Shown here in pieces: positions 1 to 4,993 of a stretch of DNA of 6,342 bases. The notes below the pieces were generated by a model that was given only the letters and a program-made list of their open reading frames with translations, did no database searches and was not told the origin of the DNA. Every line of letters begins with the position of its first letter. Positions within the stretch are counted from its first letter, which is position 1. Source of the stretch: JBKHDT01 sp049974825 (GTDB lineage: Bacteria > Pseudomonadota > Gammaproteobacteria > Halothiobacillales > Halothiobacillaceae); the NCBI GenBank assembly GCA_049974825.1, contig JBNGDJ010000121.1:1-6342 (forward strand), read 5' to 3'. Both the position numbers and the translations under genes were made by a program.

Positions 1-122
1 TCCACCTCGGCCTCCTTCTGGTGTGCGTACTGCTTCCAGGCGTTCAAGTTGTCCTCAAGGGTATCCATGTCATCGGCCCGCGCACCGGCGAGACCTGCAT
101 AGAACCATCCGTCTGCATCCAT
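1..122 (-). CDS. N-terminal fragment of an unrecognised protein (runs off the left edge)
   Basis: The minus strand reads ATG at 122 and stays open to the window edge, giving 40 codons. The translation begins MDADGWFYAGLAG and continues with an acidic then helical-looking stretch (DDMDTLEDNLNAW, then KQYAHQKEAEV). There is no signal peptide or membrane segment in this part. The start is supported by a GGAGGAA ribosome binding site about seven bases upstream and by a near-consensus sigma-70 promoter farther upstream (234-261). I do not recognise the family, and most of the gene lies outside the window, so no function is proposed. It is probably a soluble protein with its own transcript, because dgkA ends 223 bases upstream and the promoter lies between them. 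Confidence 0.6.
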   Translation of the reverse strand, partial: MDADGWFYAGLAGARADDMDTLEDNLNAWKQYAHQKEAEV

Positions 123-145
123 CACTCGTTCCTCCGCATGTTCTG

Positions 146-165
146 CCTGCCCTGATTATGGCAGG
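146..165 (-). other. Small hairpin in the leader of the left-edge gene
   Basis: CCTGCC and GGCAGG form a perfect 6-bp stem around an 8-base loop, ending about 24 bases before the start codon at 122. It would lie in the 5' untranslated leader of the transcript from the promoter at 234-261. It might affect translation or stability. It matches no riboswitch I know, and a 6-bp stem can occur by chance. Confidence 0.25.
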
Positions 166-233
166 GTAGACCGATTTCGTCGCGCGGGGTGCTCTGATCC
201 ACCGGGCGACTTTGCAAAAATGGTGTACCTTTA

Positions 234-261
234 TTTATAGCCGACCGGGGCGCGGTGTCAA
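234..261 (-). promoter_or_regulatory. Near-consensus sigma-70 promoter for the left-edge gene
   Basis: On the minus strand, TTGACA (256-261) is separated by 16 bases from TATAAA (234-239), which is very close to the sigma-70 consensus. The hexamers stand out as an AT-rich patch in GC-rich surroundings. Transcription would start near 226-228 and leave a leader of about 105 nt before the ATG at 122. It lies downstream of the dgkA stop, so it separates the left-edge gene from dgkA. Confidence 0.7.
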
Positions 262-345
262 ATAGATTGCAGGCCGCAGAGGAAAGGTCTTATCCCCTGC
301 CCGGTCAGGCAATCCCTGCTGGCACTTCGGCGTTCGCGGATCGGG

Positions 346-705
346 TCAAAAGAAAAGCACCAGCACCCAGACCATGGCCGCCACGATCAGCGAGAGCAGC
401 ACCGCGGCGGAACCCATGTCCTTGGCGCGACCGGAGAGCTTGTGGGGTTCGGTGCCCACGCGGTCGACCGCGTTTTCGATGCCGGTGTTGAGCAGTTCGA
501 CGATCAGGACCATCAGGATCGACCCGGCCAGAAGGGCCTTCTCAATCCCGGTGTCACCAAGCCAGAGCCCCAGCGGCAGGGCCACAACGGCCAGCCAGGT
601 TTCCTGGCGAAAGGCCTCCTCCTTGCGATAGGCGGCGCGAAATCCCTGAATGGAGTATCGCGTCGCATTCACGATGCGCCGCCAGCCACGGTGTTCGGAA
701 GCCAT
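346..705 (-). CDS. dgkA: Diacylglycerol kinase (DgkA, prokaryotic type)
   Basis: This is a small integral inner-membrane kinase of 119 aa that phosphorylates diacylglycerol with ATP to phosphatidic acid, recycling the diacylglycerol left by membrane-derived oligosaccharide and lipid A modification. E. coli DgkA has 122 aa and aligns along its whole length. An amphipathic N-terminus leads to KEEAFRQE (28-35). Three hydrophobic segments follow at about 37-50, 54-72 and 99-118. The family signature is at about 69-100 (VELLNTGIENAVDR, then GRAKDMGSAAV). The key polar residues E29, E70, N73, E77, K95 and D96 are all present. The frame is open upstream to 831, but the ATG at 705 gives the family N-terminus (MASEHRGW...), with AGGA/AGAGGA sequences just upstream. 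The gene lies in the same direction as gcvH, 198 bases away. No clear promoter was seen in that gap. Confidence 0.95.
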   Translation of the reverse strand: MASEHRGWRRIVNATRYSIQGFRAAYRKEEAFRQETWLAVVALPLGLWLGDTGIEKALLAGSILMVLIVELLNTGIENAVDRVGTEPHKLSGRAKDMGSAAVLLSLIVAAMVWVLVLFF

Positions 706-903
706 GATCCTGTCTTTGTCCTCTGAAAATGGCGAATGCGCAAAGCCGGAGCCTGCGCCGGTGAATGTCGTGCCGGGTGTTCCGGGCGATGCAGCCCGAA
801 ATGGCAGCCGTGCATGTGCAGCGAGCCCCAAGCTGGCCCGCCTGGATGCGACAACTGCCGAACCAATCGGAGCGGTTGGTGGTGCCAGACAGATGGCGTG
901 CGC
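706..903. other. Intergenic region between gcvH and dgkA with two weak hairpins
   Basis: No gene is supported here; the open frames in both directions lack family features. Just after the gcvH stop, ACCAA/TTGGT arms form a short stem (862-880). A better minus-strand hairpin lies at 780-801 (TTTCGGGC and GCCCGGAA arms, one G-T wobble, 6-base loop). Neither is followed by a T-tract, so both are poor candidates for intrinsic terminators. Transcription from gcvH could therefore continue into dgkA. I saw no convincing promoter for dgkA. Confidence 0.35.
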
Positions 904-1278
904 TTACTCGTCGATATGTGTCTCGTACTCTGCCGCGCTCATCCAGTTGTCGGGCTCACCTTCGGGACGGATCCGCAACAGCCAGCCGGCACCAAAGGCA
1001 TCGTCATTGACCAGGGCCGGTTCGTCGGCAAGGTTCTCGTTGACGGCGACCACCTCGCCGTCAACCGGGCACTGGACATCCGAGGCGGCCTTCACTGATT
1101 CGAGCACCCCGCAGCTTTCACCCCGTCGCACGCGGGATCCTGGCTCGGGCAGGTCGACGTAGACCAGATCACCCAGCAGCTCCTGCCCGTGTTCTGTCAC
1201 GCCGACCAGCACTTCGCCGGTGGGCTCGATCCGATACCACTCGTGGGTGCGTCCGTAGCTGAGGTCTTGCGGAATCAT
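904..1278 (-). CDS. gcvH: Glycine cleavage system H protein
   Basis: GcvH is the small cytoplasmic lipoyl carrier of the glycine cleavage complex. Its lipoyl arm carries the aminomethyl group from GcvP (decarboxylase) to GcvT (aminomethyltransferase) and is reoxidised by the L protein. The 124-aa product is of normal family length. It shows the expected order: SYGRTHEWYRIE near residues 7-18, GVTEHGQELLGDLVYVDLP at 26-44, the lipoylation motif GVLESVKAASD at 57-67 with K63 as the predicted lipoyl lysine, and a C-terminal GAGWLLRIRP plus NWMSAAEY. The ATG at 1278 has GGAGAG about eight bases upstream. gcvT and gcvP are not adjacent in this window, so in this organism gcvH seems detached from a gcvTHP-type operon. 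The gene is divergent from the copper receptor gene. Confidence 0.96.
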   Translation of the reverse strand: MIPQDLSYGRTHEWYRIEPTGEVLVGVTEHGQELLGDLVYVDLPEPGSRVRRGESCGVLESVKAASDVQCPVDGEVVAVNENLADEPALVNDDAFGAGWLLRIRPEGEPDNWMSAAEYETHIDE

Positions 1279-1358
1279 CGATTACTCTCCAGTGAAAGGG
1301 GCGATTGGCCAAAGCCTGCGGCACGGCCGGGCCTGGTTGTGAACGGCTTGGGGTCGAA

Positions 1359-1386
1359 ATGATGACACAGCGCCGCAGACTGCCAA
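1359..1386 (-). promoter_or_regulatory. Possible sigma-70 promoter for gcvH
   Basis: On the minus strand, TTGGCA (1381-1386, five of six consensus bases) is separated by 16 bases from CATCAT (1359-1364, four of six). Transcription would begin about 75 bases upstream of the gcvH start codon. The -10 match is mediocre, so this is only a candidate. Confidence 0.25.
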
Positions 1387-1517
1387 ACCTTGAGCATGCC
1401 GTCGAACCGGGAACGGGTACCGAAATTGAGGCATTTGCCCCATGCACTGGCTGGCCTGGGTCATTTGACGCAGGCGAATGATGAGGCAGTTAAACGCAAA
1501 ACCATGAAATAACGGTG

Positions 1518-1545
1518 ACAGCAGGCCTGGCACGACTCCTGCTGT
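1518..1545. repeat. Perfect dyad overlapping the sigma-54-like promoter (possible operator)
   Basis: ACAGCAGG (1518-1525) and CCTGCTGT (1538-1545) are perfect 8-bp inverted repeats separated by 12 bases. The left arm runs into the 8-bp palindrome CAGGCCTG (1522-1529). The right arm includes the -12 element of the sigma-54-like promoter. Since transcription from that promoter would begin near 1553, the dyad would be a DNA site and not a transcript hairpin. It is most simply read as a repressor or activator site, or as a leader hairpin if transcription starts farther upstream. Confidence 0.4.
1528..1543 (+). promoter_or_regulatory. Candidate sigma-54 (-24/-12) promoter of the copper receptor gene
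   Basis: TGGCACG-ACTC-CTGCT matches the sigma-54 consensus TGGCACG-N4-TTGC(A/T) at every defined base except the first T of the -12 block. The diagnostic GG (1529-1530) and GC (1541-1542) are exactly 10 bases apart. Transcription would start near 1553, leaving a leader of about 65 nt before the ATG at 1619. The idea is strengthened by a sigma-54 activator gene immediately beyond the receptor gene. A weak alternative sigma-70 promoter is TTGACG at 1465-1470 followed by GTTAAA at 1489-1494, which has a poor -10 element. Confidence 0.55.
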
Positions 1546-1618
1546 TCATCGGCCACCCGAATTTTTCTCCCGGCCTGTCGCGTCGGGTCGGCAAGCAAAA
1601 GCTCATTCAGGAGTCCAG

Positions 1619-3643
1619 ATGAACCGTCGAAAGTCTCTTCCCACCCTTTGCGCACTCACCGCGGCAATCCTGGCCACCACCGCCCAGGCAGAAACTCTCG
1701 CCCCGATTACCGTGACCGGCAGCTTTGAGGAGACCGTGCCGGAAACCGAACGGGTCACGGCCTTCAGCCCCGTGCAGGGCCCCCAGGCCGACTCCGGCGA
1801 GGCGCTGCGCCTGGTTCCCGGGGTTTCCGGCTCCCGCATGGGACGGCATGGCGTCGACCCGATTATTCGGGGACAGACGGCGGATCAGGTCAACGTGCTG
1901 ATCGACGGCGGCATGGTCAATGGCGCTTGCCCGAACCGGATGGATCCCCCGACGAGTTTTGCTTCGCTGCTTCTTTTTGACCGGGTGGTTGTCGAAAAGG
2001 GCGTGCACAGCCTGGTCGGTGCTTCCGGCGGCAGTGGCGGCACGATTCGCTTCGAGCGCGACACCGCGGCCCGCGCGGCGGCAGAGCCCGGAATCAGCGG
2101 GGAAGCCTCGATCGGCGCGAACACCAACGGGCTGAATCACGAGGCCTCGGCAGATTTGCTGATGGCCGGTGATCATGCCTATCTGCGGATTCAGGGCGAG
2201 TCCGTCGACGCGGACAATTACGAAGATGGCAATGGCGAAGAAGTGCCCTCTTCGCTGACCAAGCGCACCGGGACCCTCGTCGGCGGCTACCAGTGGGATG
2301 CCGACAACGGCATTGAGGCGACCGTGACCCGGTCCAGGGCGACCGATGCCCGCTACGCGGGGGCCGGCATGGACGCGCCCAAGGACGAGCTGACCGACTG
2401 GCGCATCAAGGGCCGCGCCGCTCCCGGGCTGGCATTTGCCGAGCGGGTGCGCGCCGAGGTCTGGCACGCGGATGTGGACCACGTCATGGACAACTATTCC
2501 CTGCGCACGCCGCCTGCCAATCCCATGATGTACAGTCGCTCGCCAACCAGTGCAAAAACCCAGGGTGGGCGCCTTGTTGCCAGTGCCAGCCTGGCGCGCT
2601 TTCAGGTTGATTACGGGGTGGAGTTCAACCGCGTGGAGCGCAACGCGCTGGTTGAGCACCCCTTCAGCGGCAATCTCAAGTTCCGAACCTGGCCGGGTGT
2701 GCGCCAGCAACGTTTCGGCCTGTTTGCCCAGGCTGACACCAGCGTCGGTGAAAACGGGCTGCTGCGCGCCGGGGTTCGGGCTGACCGGCACGAGAGCCGG
2801 ATGAACGCGGACCTTCCGGGGCCTTCCATTGCCAACAACCAGGCACCCTGGGTGCCCGACAGCACTCGGTCAGCTGCCCGGAAGACCCAGGATGACTGGG
2901 GCATCGAGGCCCTGCTGCGTTACGAACACATGCTTGAAGACGGCTGGACGGCCTTTGCCGGGGCAAGTCGTACCGTGCGGGTGGCCGATGCCACCGAGCG
3001 TTATTTCTTTCACCCGATGATGAAGCGGCTGGGCAACCCGGCTCTGGACCCCGAGGTTCACTACCAGCTCGATGCCGGTGTGATGGGCCGCCTGGAACGG
3101 GCCACAGTGGAATTTTCCGCCTTCGTCGACCGGGTGGATGACTACATCCTGCGCGACCGTGTGGGCGAAGTTCAGACCTACCGGAACGTGGATGCCCTGC
3201 TCTATGGCGCGGAGTTTTCCGGTGTGCAGGAACTTGGGGAAGACTGGCAACTGACCGGTACGCTGGCCTGGGTGCGCGGGCGCGTACCTTCGGAACACCG
3301 CAACCTGCCGCAGATGCCGCCGATCAACGGCCTGCTGGGCGTGGAATATTCTCCCGGGGACTGGTTGACCGGGGCACGGCTGCGCTTTGCAAGTCGCCAG
3401 TCCCACATCGATACTCAGAGCGGGCTGGACACCACGAAGACCCCGGCCTGGGGTGTGCTGGACCTGTACGCAAGCTATCGGTTTACCGAACATTTCAGCC
3501 TGCGCGCCGGCGTGGACAATGTTTTCGACCGCAATTACGCAGAACACGTGAACCGGGCTTACAGCAGCATGTTTGGTGATCCGACTGACCGGGTGAACGA
3601 GCCGGGACGCACGGTCTGGGCACGTATCGACGCCCGCTTCTAA
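1619..3643 (+). CDS. oprC: TonB-dependent outer-membrane copper receptor (OprC/NosA family)
   Basis: This 674-aa protein is predicted to import copper across the outer membrane with energy from TonB-ExbBD. NosA of denitrifying pseudomonads supports copper supply to N2O reductase, and OprC of Pseudomonas aeruginosa binds and takes up copper. A signal peptide (1-24, cleavage after AQA) is followed by a TonB-box-like LAPITVTGS (27-35). The plug domain spans about 45-150 (LRLVPGVSGSRMGRHGVDPIIRGQ), and a beta-barrel runs to a terminal phenylalanine (VWARIDARF). The family copper motifs are both present: CxxxM in NGACPNRMDPP (C104, M108) and HxM in DHVMDNYSLR (H288, M290). A Met pair (M303, M304) follows. 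OprC is somewhat longer, about 720 aa. The ATG at 1619 has CAGGAG five bases upstream. The gene stands alone, with a sigma-54-like promoter in front and a convergent sigma-54 activator gene behind. The symbol nosA would be equally defensible. Confidence 0.92.
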   Translation: MNRRKSLPTLCALTAAILATTAQAETLAPITVTGSFEETVPETERVTAFSPVQGPQADSGEALRLVPGVSGSRMGRHGVDPIIRGQTADQVNVLIDGGMVNGACPNRMDPPTSFASLLLFDRVVVEKGVHSLVGASGGSGGTIRFERDTAARAAAEPGISGEASIGANTNGLNHEASADLLMAGDHAYLRIQGESVDADNYEDGNGEEVPSSLTKRTGTLVGGYQWDADNGIEATVTRSRATDARYAGAGMDAPKDELTDWRIKGRAAPGLAFAERVRAEVWHADVDHVMDNYSLRTPPANPMMYSRSPTSAKTQGGRLVASASLARFQVDYGVEFNRVERNALVEHPFSGNLKFRTWPGVRQQRFGLFAQADTSVGENGLLRAGVRADRHESRMNADLPGPSIANNQAPWVPDSTRSAARKTQDDWGIEALLRYEHMLEDGWTAFAGASRTVRVADATERYFFHPMMKRLGNPALDPEVHYQLDAGVMGRLERATVEFSAFVDRVDDYILRDRVGEVQTYRNVDALLYGAEFSGVQELGEDWQLTGTLAWVRGRVPSEHRNLPQMPPINGLLGVEYSPGDWLTGARLRFASRQSHIDTQSGLDTTKTPAWGVLDLYASYRFTEHFSLRAGVDNVFDRNYAEHVNRAYSSMFGDPTDRVNEPGRTVWARIDARF

Positions 3644-3737
3644 TGCGCTGTGGCGTTTCCGGCCGGGCCTGCCATGGTGCAGCCCCGGCACGGCGACGAC
3701 CGCCCATCGGCACCAATTTCAGGCTGAAGCAACAAAA

Positions 3738-3772
3738 AATCGCCCGGACGGGGATAACCCGTCTGGGCGATT
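3738..3772 (-). terminator. Strong intrinsic terminator between convergent genes
   Basis: A 15-bp stem (AATCGCCC-G-GACGGG paired with CCCGTC-T-GGGCGATT, one G-T wobble) closes on a 5-base loop. On the minus strand it is followed directly by six T's (3734-3739), so it is a textbook terminator for the sigma-54 activator gene, whose stop is at 3850. On the plus strand the same hairpin is followed only by GGTTTC, so it probably also slows or ends transcription from the receptor gene, but less strongly. Confidence 0.88.
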
Positions 3773-3815
3773 GGTTTCACGCTGCAGAAAACATGGCCTG
3801 CTCCCGGTGCATGCC

Positions 3816-3833
3816 AACCGGTGTTGTCCGGTT
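3816..3833. other. Second short hairpin after the activator gene
   Basis: AACCGG and CCGGTT form a perfect 6-bp inverted repeat with a 6-base loop, extendable by GCC/GGC past a two-base bulge. It lies about 17 bases beyond the activator stop codon and upstream of the main terminator on that transcript. It may protect the 3' end, or it may have no function. Confidence 0.25.
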
Positions 3834-3849
3834 CAGGCCGGGCTGCGGC

Positions 3850-4812
3850 TCAGGCGATAGCAAACTTGCGCAGACGATACAAAAAGGTATCCCGTGTCAG
3901 GCCAAGCAGCCGCGCCGCCCGCGACTTGTTGCCGTCCGTGCGCTCCAGTGCCTGGCGCAGCAGTTCGGACTCCAGAGACTCGAAGTCAATGCCTTCTGCC
4001 GGCAGGACGAACGCGCCGGTCAGCCCGCCACCGCGCGGGGTCGGTGCCCGCTCGCGAATATCGGGGGGCAGCTGCAGCACGTCAACTTCACAACCGCCAT
4101 GAAACACGGTCAGCCGCTCGGCCAGGTTGCGCAGCTCCCGCACGTTGCCGGGCCAGTCATGACGCTGGACCACCTCCAGCGCCTCGGGGGAAAGTCTCGG
4201 TGCCTGCAGCCCCTGCGCCTGCGCAAAAGTCTTTGCAAAATGCTCGAACAGCAGGCTGATATCGGGACGCCGGGCCCTGAGTGGCGGGATTTGCACCGGA
4301 ACAACCTGAAGACGGTAGAACAGATCCTGACGGAATCGCCCTTCGCGCACCAGCTCTGCCAGATCCCGGTGCGTCGCGGCCACCACGCGGACATTGACCC
4401 GGACGGGGCGTGCGCTGCCGACCGGCTGGATCTCGCCGGATTCAAGAAAACGCAGCAGCTTGGCCTGAACCGCCATCGGCAGCTCGCCGACCTCGTCGAG
4501 AAACAGCGTCCCTCCCTCTGCGGCACGGATCTGCCCACCGCGTGCTTCGACTGCCCCGGTGAACGCGCCCCGCCCGTGGCCGAACAGCTCTGATTCGGCC
4601 AGAGCCTCGGGGATGGCAGAACAGTTGATCGCCACGAACGGCTTGTTCGCGCGGGCGCTGCCCTCGTGCAAAGCACGGGCCATCAACTCCTTGCCGGTCC
4701 CGGTTTCACCGACCAGCAGGGCCGTTGCCTCGGTGGCGGCAACGATCTGGGCACTGCGCAACACCGTCTCGAAAACGGGTGTGCGTGTAAGCAGGCGGTC
4801 GAAGGCAGACAT
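3850..4812 (-). CDS. Sigma-54-dependent transcriptional activator without sensory domain (PspF-like architecture)
   Basis: This bacterial enhancer-binding protein would use ATP hydrolysis to remodel sigma-54 RNA polymerase closed complexes. With the ATG at 4812 it has 320 aa, close to PspF (about 325). The AAA+ domain fills about residues 5-240: Walker A GETGTGKE (35-42), the sigma-54 contact loop GAFTGA (82-87), Walker B GTLFLDE (101-107), sensor I VVAATHRD (143-150), arginine-finger region FRQDLFYRL (160-168), and sensor II WPGNVRELRN (220-229). A linker leads to a Fis-type helix-turn-helix at about 283-318 (NKSRAARLLGLTRDTFLYRL). No GAF, PAS or response-receiver domain precedes the AAA+ domain. 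The frame is open upstream to 5001, but that stretch looks non-coding and overlaps the cca start, so M4812 is preferred. GAGGGAG lies rather far (about 13 bases) upstream. Its targets are unknown; the adjacent copper receptor gene is the natural candidate. Confidence 0.93.
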   Translation of the reverse strand: MSAFDRLLTRTPVFETVLRSAQIVAATEATALLVGETGTGKELMARALHEGSARANKPFVAINCSAIPEALAESELFGHGRGAFTGAVEARGGQIRAAEGGTLFLDEVGELPMAVQAKLLRFLESGEIQPVGSARPVRVNVRVVAATHRDLAELVREGRFRQDLFYRLQVVPVQIPPLRARRPDISLLFEHFAKTFAQAQGLQAPRLSPEALEVVQRHDWPGNVRELRNLAERLTVFHGGCEVDVLQLPPDIRERAPTPRGGGLTGAFVLPAEGIDFESLESELLRQALERTDGNKSRAARLLGLTRDTFLYRLRKFAIA

Positions 4813-4889
4813 GGCTTGGCGGACACTCCCTCTGTTTGGTTGGCCCTTCAATCGGCCAGGATGGGTGGCAGTCGAAGGGTTCTTGGCGC

Positions 4890-4898
4890 TGGTACACT
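4890..4898 (+). promoter_or_regulatory. Possible extended -10 promoter of cca
   Basis: TGGTACACT contains an extended -10 element (TGN followed by TACACT, four of six consensus bases) in the divergent activator/cca region. There is no good -35 hexamer, which is typical for extended -10 promoters. Transcription would start near 4905, leaving a leader of about 89 nt before the cca start at 4994. Confidence 0.4.
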
Positions 4899-4960
4899 GT
4901 GAAAATGCCATGACCGGTGGGATCTCGGTGGGCCGACTCCTTGCCGAGCCGCTGAACACC

Positions 4961-4971
4961 GTGTCGGACAC
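4961..4971. repeat. Small palindrome GTGTCGGACAC upstream of cca
   Basis: GTGTC-G-GACAC is a perfect 5-bp dyad around one base, 22 bases before the cca start codon and about 150 bases upstream of the divergent activator gene. It could be a binding site for a dimeric regulator of either gene. I cannot assign it to a known regulator, and one 11-bp palindrome is weak evidence. Confidence 0.25.
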
Positions 4972-4993
4972 CTTCACAAAAAGTGACATTCCC

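Larger units (their letters stand above)
1279..1618. other. Divergent regulatory region between gcvH and the copper receptor gene
   Basis: This 340-bp stretch holds no supported gene. Going towards the receptor it contains a possible weak gcvH promoter on the minus strand (1359-1386). Next are three TGAG(G)CA-type boxes (1391-1396, 1427-1433, 1482-1488), one of them overlapping the small palindrome GGCATTTGCC (1430-1439). After these come a sigma-54-like -24/-12 element (1528-1543) inside a dyad (1518-1545), and the receptor ribosome binding site. I looked for glycine and cobalamin riboswitch signatures and for a Fur box and saw none. Confidence 0.5.

Noticed and set aside
706..831. In-frame N-terminal extension of DgkA (42 residues)
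   Set aside because: DgkA proteins are about 120 aa, and the ATG at 705 gives the matching N-terminus. The extension is absent from the family.
1279..1618. Glycine riboswitch (gcvH side) or cobalamin riboswitch / Fur box (receptor side)
   Set aside because: The conserved core sequences of these elements were looked for on both strands and not seen.
1607..2791. 394-codon open frame on the minus strand, antisense to the copper receptor gene
   Set aside because: The translation is low in family-like features and rich in Gly, Ala, Arg and His, as expected for an antisense frame of a GC-rich gene. The plus-strand frame has a signal peptide, plug motifs and a barrel end.
2870..3691. 273-codon minus-strand open frame over the 3' half of the receptor gene
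   Set aside because: It is an antisense shadow with no ribosome binding site or recognisable motifs, and it overlaps the conserved receptor C-terminus.
3643..4593. 316-codon plus-strand open frame over the sigma-54 activator gene
   Set aside because: It is antisense to a gene with all the AAA+ motifs and shows no recognisable domain itself. It begins at the stop codon of the receptor gene only by chance.
4559..4993. In-frame 145-codon upstream extension of cca
   Set aside because: It overlaps the activator gene on the other strand, has no counterpart in Cca proteins, and the conserved N-terminus begins shortly after 4994.
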